Below are positions 1-10,215 of a DNA stretch of 64,000 nucleotides, in pieces. The DNA lies in NCBI GenBank assembly GCA_934045075.1, contig OW203723.1:21157615-21221614 (forward strand), in the 5' to 3' direction. Source of the DNA: Yponomeuta sedellus (lineage: Eukaryota; Arthropoda; Insecta; Lepidoptera; Yponomeutidae). The first letter of the stretch is position 1. Every line of letters starts with the position of its first letter. The notes below the pieces were generated by a model. That model was not told where the DNA came from, searched no databases, and was given only the letters and a program-made list of their open reading frames with translations. Position numbers and translations under genes: made by a program.

Positions 1-263
1 GACGATGATGTGAAAACCGCTCGCCACCAAGGTTGTAGCTCTATGTTGGCTATTAACCTTCCCCGTAGAATGTTGATGATTGATTATTATTCGCGTCCGA
101 TCGCGTCCACAAGTGCTGCGTTCGTAGTTACATACGAGCATACACAAACTCACGTCTATATCATGGAGGGATAGACAGAGACCAGAGTTCCTTTCGCAAG
201 TTTTTCCCATTGCAAATGTATATATTATTTCTTAATAATTCGCGATACTCATACATACCTAGT
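1..263. other. Unannotated AT-rich flank, no gene seen
   Basis: No coding region, repeat or RNA that I can support. The first 120 bases hold no ORF of note on either strand. Confidence 0.5.
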
Positions 264-452
264 TATATATTAAACGGGTCAAATCGCGATTATTTATTGG
301 GTAAAACGTATTTACCTTATTTCCCGACGTTTCGGCAGCGTTACAGTTACAGCGTTATAGCGTGGTCTATCCGGGACCACGGCAACTGTAACGCTGCCAA
401 AACGTCGGGAGCGTTACAGTAAATAATCGCGATTGGACCCTTTTAATATATA
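264..452. repeat. Palindromic Penelope-associated repeat (fold-back, about 190 bp)
   Basis: The ends are inverted copies of each other: atattaaacgggtcaaatcg on the left and its near complement (cgattggacccttttaatat) on the right. Inside, a second inverted repeat carries the gacgtttcggcagcgttaca core and its complement around 318-412. The central loop has the palindrome gtggtctatccgggaccac. Related copies lie at 21.85 and 22.23-22.88 kb, and the same style of core (tttcggcac...gtgccgaaa) occurs beside the Penelope-like element at 25.9 kb and at 42.8 kb. I infer a pLTR-type or MITE-type repeat. The ORF that spans it is an artefact of the hairpin. Confidence 0.6.
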
Positions 453-549
453 AAAATGTATATATTTTCGTATACATAAGGGGCTTTTGTCACAGCCTGT
501 ATAATATCCAGCTTACAAGCCTTCTGGGCTTTCCTCGATCTGATACTCA

Positions 550-860
550 AACGTTGTACAGAATCAGGCGTTACTTTTCGGAAATCCATAATACGAGTAG
601 CATTAAAAATTTAAAATTAATTTGCTAAATTACTTGTGGGATTTAAAAACCTATTTAGAGGCTAAAAATTTCACCCATGCCGGGATTCGAACCCGCAACC
701 TCTGGCGGTGCCAGCGCTCTACCAATTGAGCCTCTAAATAGGTTTTTAAATTTGTGCTTAGCACGGGTTAGTGCATTAAAAATAAAAATAGTATACTTGT
801 GGGATTTTTTGGCGGAATTTAGGAAAGTTATTTTAACTTTTTAATGATACTCAAACATTC
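550..860. repeat. Penelope-flank remnant, split by a SINE
   Basis: The segment 550-605 is the inverted counterpart of 34275-34320 (ggatttccg..gtgacgcctgatt). The segment 794-850 matches 27505-27545 just upstream of the Penelope ORF (cttgtgggattttt.gacggaattta). A SINE sits between them with a 14-bp duplication. Coding sequence is absent. Confidence 0.5.
645..793 (-). mobile_element. SINE family A copy (tRNA-related), rearranged
   Basis: Read on the minus strand it carries the box-B sequence gggttcgaatcccggcatgg and the tail gcctctaaataggtttttaa. It is flanked by a perfect 14-bp target duplication, tacttgtgggattt (631-644 and 794-807), so it arrived by retroposition. Compared with longer copies, the tRNA-like half is cut and joined to an inverted second tail (gcctctaaataggtttttaa, then tagcacgggttagtgcatta). 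Confidence 0.75.
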
Positions 861-861
861 A

Positions 862-943
862 TCATCATCATCAACCCATTATGTCCCCACCGTGGGGCAC
901 GGGTCTCTTCCCTAAGGAATATATAGGCCATACTCAATTTAAA
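862..943 (+). repeat. Family B retroposon fragment
   Basis: Contains the hallmark ccattatgtccccaccgtgg...cacgggtctcttccct...ggccatact, shared with more than a dozen other places in the window (for example 11.4, 12.6, 21.4, 29.6, 41.5 and 48.2 kb). Confidence 0.7.
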
Positions 944-944
944 T

Positions 945-1551
945 TTCAATTCAATTTATTTCAACGTAAAGAATTTACATTCTGTTTGCTGAATGTCAAA
1001 GTACAATGTAACATGAAAGTGAAAGCCGCCGCCTTCGGGCCGTAATGTAGTGGAGAAAAAGGCAGCGGGAAAAAAAACTCCACTCTGACCATCTTTTCTC
1101 AAGTCTTAAATCTAATACATTAGATAACACCTATACGCATAAGATTCCATGATTGCCATTAATAACTTTAAATGTTAAGGCATTATTAAATATATATACT
1201 TTTTTACATAGGCCGTGAAAACATGACAAGTGCTGCGGCCAGACACACGAACAGCACTCGTTCACACGACAGCATAACGCAGAGGTCAGCCATCATCAGT
1301 CTCAACCATTTTGGAGGGAGATAGATGACCCGGCCACCACGCCACCATTCGAATGACCTTTAGCAAACCTGCAGATTAAGTTTTTGTCAGTTATAGAATG
1401 TATGATATATTTACTAATATGCAATCACGTCGTCTGTACAAACTTAAATTAAAATATGACATACATAACTAACACTGAGGATTGCAGTGATTCGGTTGCT
1501 ACATATAAAATATTTATTTAATAACTATGATTTACTCGTTGTGGAATTGGT
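945..1551 (-). mobile_element. 3' untranslated tail of the 1-5 kb LINE
   Basis: Downstream of the LINE stop codon at 1552, read on the minus strand. It ends in the A/T-simple motif gaaataaattgaattgaaat at about 945-965, a typical short-repeat LINE 3' terminus. No ORF. The family B fragment begins directly beyond it. Confidence 0.6.
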
Positions 1552-4375
1552 CTACTGCCAAGGGCTTACATCATTTATAAAGTCATCTATTCTATAATAG
1601 GCCTTTTTACACAGCGCCTTTTTAATGAAATTTTTAAATTTGCTGTCAGGCAGGGATAGAATATGTTCTGGAATTTTATTGTAAAAACGTACACTTAGTC
1701 CTACAAAAGATGCATTTACCTTGGCTAATCTGAATTTAGATAAAGCCACTTTGTTTCTGTTTCTAGTGTTTACGTTATGGATATCCCTGTTTAATTTAAA
1801 TGTTGTTAAGTTTTTTCGTACGTACATTATGTTATCGAATATATATTGGCAAGCCATCGTTAGAATTCCGATTTCCTTGAAAATATCCCTTAGCGATTGC
1901 CTGGTAGGTAAATTGTAGATAGCTCTAACAGCCCTTTTTTGTAGAATAAAAACTGTTTCTATATCTGCCGCACGCCCCCATAGTAACAAACCATATGACA
2001 TAATACTGTGAAAATAACTGAAATATACAAGCCTCGCAGTTGACACATCTGTTAGTTGCCTAATTTTTCTAACTGCAAATGCGGCTGAACTTAACCTACC
2101 CGCTAGATTTTTTATGTGTGGACCCCATTGCAGTTTCGAGTCTATTGTAATACCTAAAAACACCGTGGACTCTACTAAGTCTAGTCTGTCACCGGCTATA
2201 ATTAAACTTGTGTCCACTTTTTTACATTGGGCAATGAAAACTTTATACATTTTGTCTTTTTCGCATTCAACATGAGATTTTTTACAGTAAACCAGTTTAA
2301 CACTTTAGAAAGGGCGTTGTTTACATCGTCTAGATTAGATTGACCTCTCTTGATTTTAAAAATTAGAGAAGTATCGTCTGCAAACAATACTATTTGTGAC
2401 AATTTCTCAACTAGGTAGGGCAGATCATTTACATATACTAAGAAGAGGAAAGGCCCCAAAATAGAACCCTGAAGAACTCCTATTTTAACATCAGATCCAG
2501 AAGACTTAACCCTATTTATGTCAACTTTCTGAACTCTGTATGCTAAATATGATTGAAGAAGAGCTAGAGATCCATTACTGAGACCGTATCTGTTCAATTT
2601 ACAAAGGAGCGTTTTATGGTCTACACAATCAAAAGCTTTAGAAAGGTCACAGAAAACTCCGATAGCATCCTGCGCCTCCTCCCACGCATCAAAGATGTGA
2701 TTCATTAATGCCACTCCTGCGTCGGTCGTTGAACGACCCTTAGTGAAACCGAATTGTTTTTTATGAAAGAGTTTATTTAAACTAAAGTGTGTCAACAATT
2801 GGTGTAAAATTAGTTTCTCAAACACTTTACTTAATACCGGTAGTATTGCTACGGGCCTAAAATTGTTTGGATCCTCATTATCACCTGCCTTAAATAGAGG
2901 AACTATTTTACTAAATTTTAAGAGATCCGGGAAAGTCCCATGATCAACACATTTATTAAAAATTGTAGCAAGGTGTGGTGCAATAATATGAATTACCGTG
3001 GATATCAGTTTGACCGACATACCCCACAAGTCTTCAGTTTTCTTTATATTTATTTGGTTAAATGTTTTAACAATAGTTTGGAAGCTAACGTGGGAAAATT
3101 GAAAGTCTGTTACGCATGGTTTTATATTTTCTAACATTAGTGATTCTGCTGACTGAGACGAAGAATTTAAGCCCGCCGTTATATTTAGTGGGATGTTTGT
3201 GAAGAAATTTTCGAATACTTTTGCGATTTCGTCACTTGAGTTGACTATTTTCCCACTTACCTTTAGCGCAAAACTCTGATCCCTCGGCTTTGTTTTGCCT
3301 GTCTCCTTGTTAATCACTTGCCAAGTAGTTTTTATTTTATTTGAAGACGCCTTTATCTTTTTGCTTATATTAAGGGATTTTGCCATAGAACATGTTTTCC
3401 TAAAGGTTTTAGAGTAATTCTTAACAAATTCTCTAAAGCTTGGATCCGGATTGGATTGCTTTTCTTCATACAATTCATACAATCTTTTCCTACTTCTATG
3501 TATACCAGGAGTGGCCCATTCTGAAAAACCATTATTACTGAGCTGAATTTTTTTAATTTTAAAAACCTGTTCAAATTCGTTTGATATCGTGGTAAACAAT
3601 TCATTATATAAAGTGTTGGGATCATTGCTATCAAATTGCAGTAAACCTATTTTGGTACCTAATTTATTTTTGAATAATTCAATTTTTTTGTCTGTGATAG
3701 GCCTACAAATTAATGCTGGGCATTTTTTTTCAATAATTGTTGGTAAAACAACTAATAAACCACTATGATCCGACTGTAGGTTGTTTATAACCTTTTTTTT
3801 TAAATGCTCACAGTTGCAGAAAACATTATCTATACATGTAGCACTGGTTGGCGTTGTTCTAGTAGGTTCAGTAAATAGGTTCAGTAAGTTAAACGATCTA
3901 AATAAGCTAATAAGTTTAGTTTGAAGTGGGCTCTCAACTAACAGATCAATATTAAAATCGCCACATACTACTATGGATTTATTACTCGCAAAAAGACGTT
4001 TTAATGCGTCCTCTACAACTAATTCAAAGTCGTTGTAATTTGTTTGAGGTGGCCTATAAACGCACATAACAATATACCTATCCAATTCCACACACGAGAT
4101 CTCAACTAATCGCTCAACAGAAAGGCTTACAATGTCTTTGCGTTCTTTACTTTTTAAAGTATTTTTTACAAATACCATTGATCCTCCTCTCAAAGCTTTA
4201 TTTCTATTATATGTACTAACAGGCAAATAGTCTTTCAAATTAAATGACATTTCTGACTCTTTAAGCCAATGTTCCGTGAAGCATAAAATATCTACATTAA
4301 AATCTTTCAAGAAAAGTTCTGTCATGTTTTCCTTGCCGGAAAAGCCCTGAATATTTTGTGCTACTATGATAAGAC
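1552..4375 (-). pseudogene. LINE ORF2: endonuclease + reverse transcriptase (Daphne/CR1-Jockey group), one frameshift
   Basis: This is the pol ORF of a non-LTR retrotransposon. An AP-endonuclease domain comes first: residues NIQGFSGKENM around 4345, then TEHWL, GDFNIDL and SDHSG. It is followed by the reverse transcriptase with motif A (DLSKAFDCVDH), motif B (GVLQGSILGP) and the catalytic FADD box at about 2370-2383. The C-terminal third, from about 2222 down to the stop at 1552, is in another frame. The shift maps to a run of six A residues (plus-strand T run 2218-2223), so one indel explains it and a sequencing error is possible. The first ATG in frame (4325) lies inside the endonuclease domain. 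The reading frame is open upstream and overlaps the end of ORF1, so the true start is probably set by frameshifting or reinitiation. Clade assignment is from recognition. Confidence 0.9.
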
Positions 4376-5172
4376 CTAATTTTGGCTTTTCCTTTGTCTG
4401 TGGCGGCAGTTTAAAGCCGGTGAATCACTTGTTTGTGAGCCTGCTAATATTTTAATACTACTACTAGTATCACGGTTGTCATTTTCGCGCGATTGTGTTA
4501 TAATTCCTATAACTGAGGCAAAGATGTTATAAGCTAATAGACTAGCTAACTTACGTCGATTGTTTTTGGTGAGGTACACAGTATCTCTTGTCATAAAATA
4601 ATTCTTAACAAACCTGTTAATGTCAAAAAATAATACGTCACTATGACGACATGTCAGATGGTGAATATGCATATTCAGACTATGGATGTCGCCGTTATCC
4701 CTTTCAGAAAGGGACTGCGAGTAAGGGAATGCGCAGAAAAATAATTTTCCCGTCTCTGGTTGGACACCCTTAGCCTGACCATACAAGTCAAATACGTTAT
4801 TTATGTCAGCTTTTTTGACGCCTCGACTATTACCCACCAATATTATGTATGTAGTATCCTTTTTGAGTGGATTTTTAAATAACTCTTGTACAATGTCAGT
4901 AAAACTCGCGTGGGGATGACATTCATTTAGGACATTCTGCGTAAGTCTATCATTTAACAAGGCACCTAGTCCTACACCTATCTTATCTGAATAGATGATA
5001 GTTTTTCTTTTTATTGAGCAGCTGTGCCCTGAAGGGGCGCATGGACCGGTGTAGACATGGGTCACTTCTGGCATGCTCGCAGGTGAGCTGGATGTAGGTC
5101 GGGCGTTTTCCTCATGGGAACCGGGAAGTTGGGTGATGTGAGGTGGTGACGCAGGTGGTAAGTGATCCAGTG
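4376..5172 (-). pseudogene. LINE ORF1 C-terminal part, SGNH/GDSL-esterase-like, 5'-truncated
   Basis: Open frame just upstream of and slightly overlapping ORF2 on the minus strand, ending with a TAG at 4376. Visible are a beta-strand block with YIILVGNSRGV (SGNH block-III-like) and, further on, a region ending in Arg- and Ser-rich sequence. In Daphne/CR1-type LINEs, ORF1 commonly carries an esterase-like domain, and the position fits. The frame stays open without a start codon up to about 5165-5172, where family B sequence begins, so the element is 5'-truncated. A first in-frame ATG is at 5072-5074. Function (RNA binding and retrotransposition accessory) is known for the family, not shown here. 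Confidence 0.65.
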
Positions 5173-5466
5173 GTGTACTCTACCACGGGGGCCAAGTCCG
5201 GATTGGTAGAGGCTTGCAATACTAGTTTACTGACAGAAGTTTTCAAGCCTCCCCAAAGCCTTTGACTTGGCTTAACGACGGCCATCTATCTGGCACCAAC
5301 TGCTTAACGTGCCTTGCAAAGCTCGGGACCGCTCGAAAAAATGCCACTAGCGTTAGTCATAGACGGTCACCCATCCATGCACTGAACGCGCCCTGTGTTG
5401 CTTAACCTTCGTGATCGTTGAAGATCACTAAAGCAGCCGGGGCTACGAGCGATTCAAGGTTAGCAT
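5173..5466 (+). repeat. Family B retroposon copy
   Basis: Shows the family B order: accacgggggccaagtccgg, ggcttgcaa, ctgacagaagtt, ttgacttggcttaacgac, then gccttgcaaagc, atgccactagcg, and the end gcagccggggctacgagcg. It abuts the truncated 5' end of the LINE. Confidence 0.7.
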
Positions 5467-5565
5467 TAACATCATTCAAAGTACTTAACACGTCATCCAG
5501 TTTCCTGCCTGCAATGTAGACCAATCATCACCACCGCTATCGGATCTAGAAGGTTAATTATTATA

Positions 5566-5912
5566 TTACTAGCTTTTGCCCGCGACTCCGTCCGCGTGGA
5601 ATTTTTCACTCCCTTAGGGGTTAAATTTAGAAAAACGGCAAAAGACGCCTGCAATCAATTGTGTTGAATAGTATTTATTTTAAGTTTCCAGAAAATTAGA
5701 CAACATTCTTTATACTACCCACACAAATTTTGGCAACCCTTTTCGCCCCTTTAGGGATTGAATTTGAAAAAATCCGTAAAAAGTCTTATTCCTTGCCCAC
5801 ATTATATATAGACCATCTGTGCAAAATTTCAGCTTCCTGGGCGCAACGGCTTCGGCTGGGCGTTGATGAGTGATTCAGCCAGTCAGAACTTTGAATTTTA
5901 TTTATATAGATA
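5566..5912 (+). repeat. Dispersed repeat opening with agcttttgcccgcgactccg
   Basis: The opening motif tagcttttgcccgcgactcc and the later ccatctgtgcaaaatttcag are typical of a common lepidopteran dispersed element. A relative (actagctgtgccccgcggtt) is at 22.27 kb. No coding capacity is visible. Confidence 0.5.
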
Positions 5913-6540
5913 ATGGCAGGATCACTTGCTGTTCACTGGACAAGCTCAACTTAGTAACTAACACGACTAATTCAGCTAGATAAGTAGGTACTTTTTTCAC
6001 ACGACTCAATCGCTTCTCCTGACCCTTAACTTAGAATTCTCCTGGATGTGATGTGTTTGTGAGGGTGTGTCTGTGTGTGTTTGTGTGTGAGGGTGCGTGT
6101 GCGTGTGTGTTATTGCATTACAAAGTCACACCTCGACTGAGTGTTATAAAACAACTTTGTTAAAGTGTTAAGATTCAATTTGTTTTGTTTTCTGTCTCTG
6201 TCTACCGAACTCGTGCATGGAGAAAGGAAAACATTCGAAACACACTTCAGATCACTACGGCACTAAAACACTACGCGTGCTTTTGTGTCAACGGACAAAA
6301 CTACGAATGAACCTTCAAGTTGTCATAATACTCATAATATAGGCTTTATCTTATTTTATTAATTTAAGAGAAATCACAGCAATACAATTAAAATAAACAA
6401 TAAGTACTTAGTAATTTCTATATGCAGTCAATTATGGATTTTACGACATATATCGTAGACTAATTCTAAAACTCTTATTCTAAATAATCTAGGCATAAAT
6501 ATTCTTCTGGTATCGATAATGATAGGCGGTTTATTGTATT
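5913..6540. other. No gene seen; short TG-rich stretch
   Basis: AT-rich DNA. A GT-rich simple sequence lies at about 6058-6112 (tgtgtgtgtttgtgtgtgag). Nothing else is recognised. Confidence 0.4.
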
Positions 6541-6665
6541 TACTTCTGAACGTTGACGAAGCGAAGGCGATCTGTCAGGATCGTGGCAAGTGGCAGTCCC
6601 TGGTCTCTGCCTACCCCTCTCTGATACAGGCGTGAGGTTATGTATATATGTAGGTTTATTGTATA
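6541..6665 (+). pseudogene. LINE C-terminal coding fragment
   Basis: A frame reading NVDEAKAICQDRGKWQSLV and ending at a TGA at about 6634 matches the end of a common insect endonuclease/reverse-transcriptase LINE. The same ending (LMNVDEAK) is seen at about 41970. It is followed by the tail gcgtgaggttatgtatat. Only about 30 codons survive. Confidence 0.65.
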
Positions 6666-6876
6666 GTAATAATAATAATACTTTATTGATTTATTTGCTT
6701 CTTAGTTCATGCAGGTTCATACACACTAAGACTAAAATAACCATATTAATTACCTATATAATGTGTATATAATACATAAAGATTCTTTTCTGTTCTTTCT
6801 GGTTGCCATGACAATTTTCTCGACGGAAAAACGCAAAAATCGAGCATTTATTTCAAGTACGGCTGAGACTAGCAAA

Positions 6877-7064
6877 TCTATAATATAAAAATGAATCGCT
6901 GAATGTGTTGGTAAGCGCAAATCTCGAGAGCAGCTGAACCAATTTCGCTAATTCTTTGTTTAGAATATTCCTTGAAGTACGAGGATGGTTCTTACGGAGA
7001 GAAAAATAAAAAAATAATTAAAGAACCCACTGTTAGGCGGTACGAAGTTCGCTGGGTCAGCTAG
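6877..7064 (+). mobile_element. Non-autonomous Helitron-like element, copy 1 of a tandem pair
   Basis: Begins tctataatataaaaatgaat after an A and ends gctgggtcagctag. TC...CTAG ends with no target duplication are the Helitron signature. The shared internal block ccttgaagtacgaggatggt is also in the copies at 7065 and 28042. It resembles the lepidopteran Lep1 type. Confidence 0.65.
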
Positions 7065-7238
7065 TCTATAATATAAAAATGAATCCCCGAATGTGTTGGT
7101 GAGCGCAAATCTCAAGGCCAGCTGAATTAATTAAGGCATCCTTTTTTTAGGATATTCCTTGAAGTACGAGGATGGTTCTTGCGGAAGAAAAAAAACGAAT
7201 CGACTGTGAAGCGGTACGAAGTTCTCTGGATCAGCTAG
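7065..7238 (+). mobile_element. Non-autonomous Helitron-like element, copy 2 of a tandem pair
   Basis: Starts tctataatataaaaatgaat immediately after the CTAG of the previous copy and ends ggatcagctag, followed by T. The two are joined head to tail without a spacer. ORFs crossing it are not genes. Confidence 0.65.
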
Positions 7239-7825
7239 TAGAAAATAATAACACAATACAACAGTCCACTGAAATACCATCTCTAGGTGGCCTAACCACA
7301 AGTGAGTGTACAAGTTGAACCGCCAGTTTAGCATACTTCCTTGCAGGACTTTGCATAAAAAAATCGCACGTTAATTTCATAGATTACTTGAGAAACACTT
7401 AAGCGTTCATTAGCAACTCGACATAGGAAAGTTCCTTTGTTGCCCGCGCAAATCACGCAATGATTTGCATGCAAGTACCTGCCAAGGGCGATTAAAAACT
7501 TTATACGTACCGGGAGGCTATTCTGAGAATTCAACTCTAACAGCTGCAATTAATTAAGGCGTACAATACAATTGCACGTTTACTACATCTGTAAATGATA
7601 ATTTTTGCAGTGTTATATTCCTTTTTGCAAGTCTTTGCGTGGTTGTGAGATGACCTAACCCAACAGACAATGCCTTGACCTTTGTCCATGAGCGACCTCA
7701 TGGGTAGATAATGTTTAGTTCTATGTTTTAAAATTTAAGTTGATCTCACTAGATGGCGCTGTATGCATCGCGCTATGGTTTTATCTTTTTCGTTCCATTT
7801 AATCTCTGCCAGTGTCCCCCTTAGC
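7239..7825. other. No gene seen
   Basis: Nearly 600 bases without a supported feature. Short ORFs on the minus strand (67-73 codons) lack any recognisable motif or splice context. Confidence 0.4.
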
Positions 7826-8048
7826 TGTGCGCCCTCCTCGGGTTGTGCGCCCTCCTCGGCCTCGAGGGGGGTCGCTCCCGATGTGGGTTACCAAAACCAG
7901 TCCCAAGGTGGTGTTTAGTGGGTAGGCGCACTTCTTGTGAGTCCCACATTGGCAGCACGGCCGGGTCCGTGCTGTTATGCATGAGCATTCACCACCTCCC
8001 TCCCCCGTGTCCTCCGGAGGGTGCCCTTTATAGGGTTAAAAAAAAAAC
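7826..8048 (+). repeat. Poly(A)-tailed retroposon, copy 1
   Basis: Shares tgcgccctcctcggcctc, gtcgctc.cgatgtgggt, ccaaaaccagtcccaaggtg, gcgcacttcttgtgagtccc and tgtcctccggagggtgccct with the copy at 8645. It ends in an A run. It looks like the 3' end of a non-LTR element or a SINE. Confidence 0.65.
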
Positions 8049-8644
8049 CCCCCTTAGCGGAGACGCTGCTCTTTTATAGCAGTTCTTTAATATACACTCT
8101 TCTAAGCGGAGTAGCGGACGCTCCGCTAGGGAGCTCCGCTGTGCGCTAGGAGTGGGTCGTTGTCCGATTTTTCGACGACGAAACGCAACCGTTTTTTCTG
8201 GAACGAAAACAGATCCTCGAAACGGTCCTCGTTCGCAACTGGTTTCATTGTATGCGAACGAGCAAGGCGCAGAGGACGGTCAAACGAGTGCGAACGAAAC
8301 GAAATCACGAAACATGAGAAAAAATAAGTTGTTTTACACGATATTCGACTGTATACTCATAGACATAAAGATTACTTTATTGTATCACAGACTAAAACGA
8401 ACGGAACGAGCAAGGAGCCGACGACGACGTCGCAATGATCTCATTACGTTCTAGGCTCTATTAATATAGCACTAAAGGACATATCCGCGTCAAACAATCT
8501 AAGGACTGGTCTCGCAACGAACAAACGCTGGCACTGCTTTAGAGTCGCTGGCACTGCTTTAGAATGAAAAGTAAAACGGTTCTATCGTCGCGGAACACAA
8601 AACGGTCTTATAAAACGGTTCGTCTTTGCAACGATCACGCCTAC
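8049..8644. other. Unassigned, CpG-rich stretch between two retroposon copies
   Basis: Rich in cgaacg/cgaaacg words on both strands (about 8150-8460) and contains an ORF of 100 codons on the plus strand with no recognisable domain. Also holds two nearby copies of ctggcactgctttagag at about 8530-8560. Function unknown. Confidence 0.35.
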
Positions 8645-8844
8645 TGTGCGCCCTCCTCGGCCTCCAGGGGGGTCGCTCTCGATGTGGGTTTAGGGGTCCT
8701 TAGTACCAAAACCAGTCCCAAGGTGGTGTTTAGTGAGTAGGCGCACTTCTTGTGAGTCCCACATTGGCCATGCATGAGCATTCACCACCTTCCTCCCCCG
8801 TGTCCTCCGGAGGGTGCCCTTTATAAGGTTAAAGAAAAAAAAAA
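8645..8844 (+). repeat. Poly(A)-tailed retroposon, copy 2
   Basis: About 200 bp, matching the copy at 7826 block by block. It lacks the small insert (cacggccgggtccgtgctgt) of copy 1 and carries ttaggggtccttagt instead. It ends in an A-rich tail. Confidence 0.65.
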
Positions 8845-8913
8845 GATTAAAGCTGTTCCAAATTTCTCCTACAAATTTCTCTGGTTTATTATTTCAAGTA
8901 GAAGTAAACACAT

Positions 8914-9168
8914 CGCACCCTCAGAACGAAAGAGGCCTAAGTCAAAAAATAGTTTAAATACTCAAAAAATTCTCAAAAAATTGAGCACCTAACAATCATA
9001 GAGAGACATAAAAAGGTATGCTCTATCCGATGAATAGTAAAACAAAGGCACTTATTGTAAAAAAGAGCATAGCGAATCTTCCGTCCACGGCATACCTTTT
9101 TATGACTCTATGATTGTAACTCAATTTCACTGTTTTTTGACTTAGGCCTCTTTCGTTCTGAGGGTGCG
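8914..9168. mobile_element. TIR element (MITE) with 4-bp duplication ACAT
   Basis: Terminal inverted repeats cgcaccctcagaacgaaaga (left) and its exact complement at the right end; the inverted match runs for about 35 bp. A second nested inverted repeat (aatcatagagagacataaaa / ttttatgactctatgatt) fills most of the interior. Flanks are ACAT at 8910-8913 and 9169-9172. Non-coding, so mobilisation would need a transposase supplied elsewhere. Confidence 0.8.
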
Positions 9169-9274
9169 ACATAATCTAGCTGACCGCTTTTATTTACATT
9201 TGTATTCCCACCGTATGTGAATAGATGCAACGAGAGTGTCTTCTCGTGGTTATATACTCTTTGGTCTTCTCCTA

Positions 9275-9545
9275 GTCTAGTCTCAGTTAGTTAGTTAGAG
9301 ATTTCCGCACTTAGCCTCATTGTTGGGCCATTGTACGTAGGAAGCGCTGAGGTACGCTAACACCTCAGACACTAGGGTTTCCTTACGATGTTTTCCTTCA
9401 CGGTCAGCGAGTAGTATTGCTACTATAATTTCACAAATGTACATAACTTAGAAAACAAAGTCATTGGTACATGCCGGGGTTCGAACCCACGACCTCCCAA
9501 TTGAGAAGCCGGCGATCAACACCGCTCCGCTACCACCGCTTAGTC
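9275..9545 (-). mobile_element. SINE family C copy (tRNA-derived)
   Basis: On the minus strand it opens agcggtggtagcggagcggt (box A), has box B gtgggttcgaaccccggcat, then the body caatgactttgttttctaag, ggaaaacatcgtaaggaaac and cctcagcgcttcctac. Related copies are at 22.94, 31.50 and 43.5 kb. Confidence 0.7.
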
Positions 9546-9570
9546 TAGTCTTATATTTGGATATAAAATA

Positions 9571-9868
9571 TTAGCACGGGTTAGTGCATTAAAAAGAATA
9601 TAGTCATGTTGGTACAGCGATATCATTCCGATGTAAAACCTAACTGCAAAGTAGGTACTTGGGGCTGCAAGTGATGCAAATTACTTCAGCCAGATGTCGC
9701 TGCCTGTACTTAATACAAAGAGATTGTAATGAGATTCGAAATTTAACTGATGCCGGTAAGTCACCCATTAGCTTAGTTGGAAGAGCGCTGGCACGGATAG
9801 CCAGAGGTCGCGGGTTCTAATCCCGGCATGGGTGGATTTTTTGCCACTAAATAGGGTTTTAAAATATA
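9571..9868 (+). mobile_element. SINE family A copy, near full length
   Basis: Starts ttagcacgggttagtgcatt, then ggtacagcgatatcattccg, agccagatgtcgctgcctgt, the tRNA-like part (cattagcttagttggaagag ... gggttctaatcccggcatgg) and the end gccactaaatagggtttta. The tRNA-like segment sits in the middle rather than at the 5' end. Confidence 0.7.
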
Positions 9869-10034
9869 ACATATTTTTAATTTCACTTTTCACGGGGTGG
9901 CTGGGAATAGCCGGTGATGGGAGGAGTGCAGTGCTCGGGCTTGAAACTATTATAAATAATAGTTTCAAACCGTAGCTAAAAGTCACCCTTTGAAACTAAA
10001 GAAATTTATCTTATCTTCTTCAATCATTACACTA

Positions 10035-10215
10035 TTTTTATTTTAATGCACTAACCCGTGCTAAGGAACAAATTTAAAAACCTATTTAGAGGCTAAAAAT
10101 TTCACCCATGCCGGGATTCGAACCCGCAACCTCTGGCTATCCGTGCCAGCGCTCTACCAATTGAGCCAATGGGCGACTCACGGCATCAGTGAAATTTCCA
10201 ACCTCTTTTTCACTT
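10035..10215 (-). mobile_element. SINE family A copy
   Basis: Minus-strand copy with tail module ttttaatgcactaacccgtg (as read on plus), gcctctaaataggtttttaa reversed, box B and box A. It is cut in the upstream half at about 10215. Confidence 0.7.

Noticed and set aside
9750..9840. Possible functional tRNA gene
   Set aside because: The tRNA-like stretch has box A and B but an atypical anticodon loop (C at the usual U33) and stem mismatches, and it recurs within larger SINE copies throughout the window.
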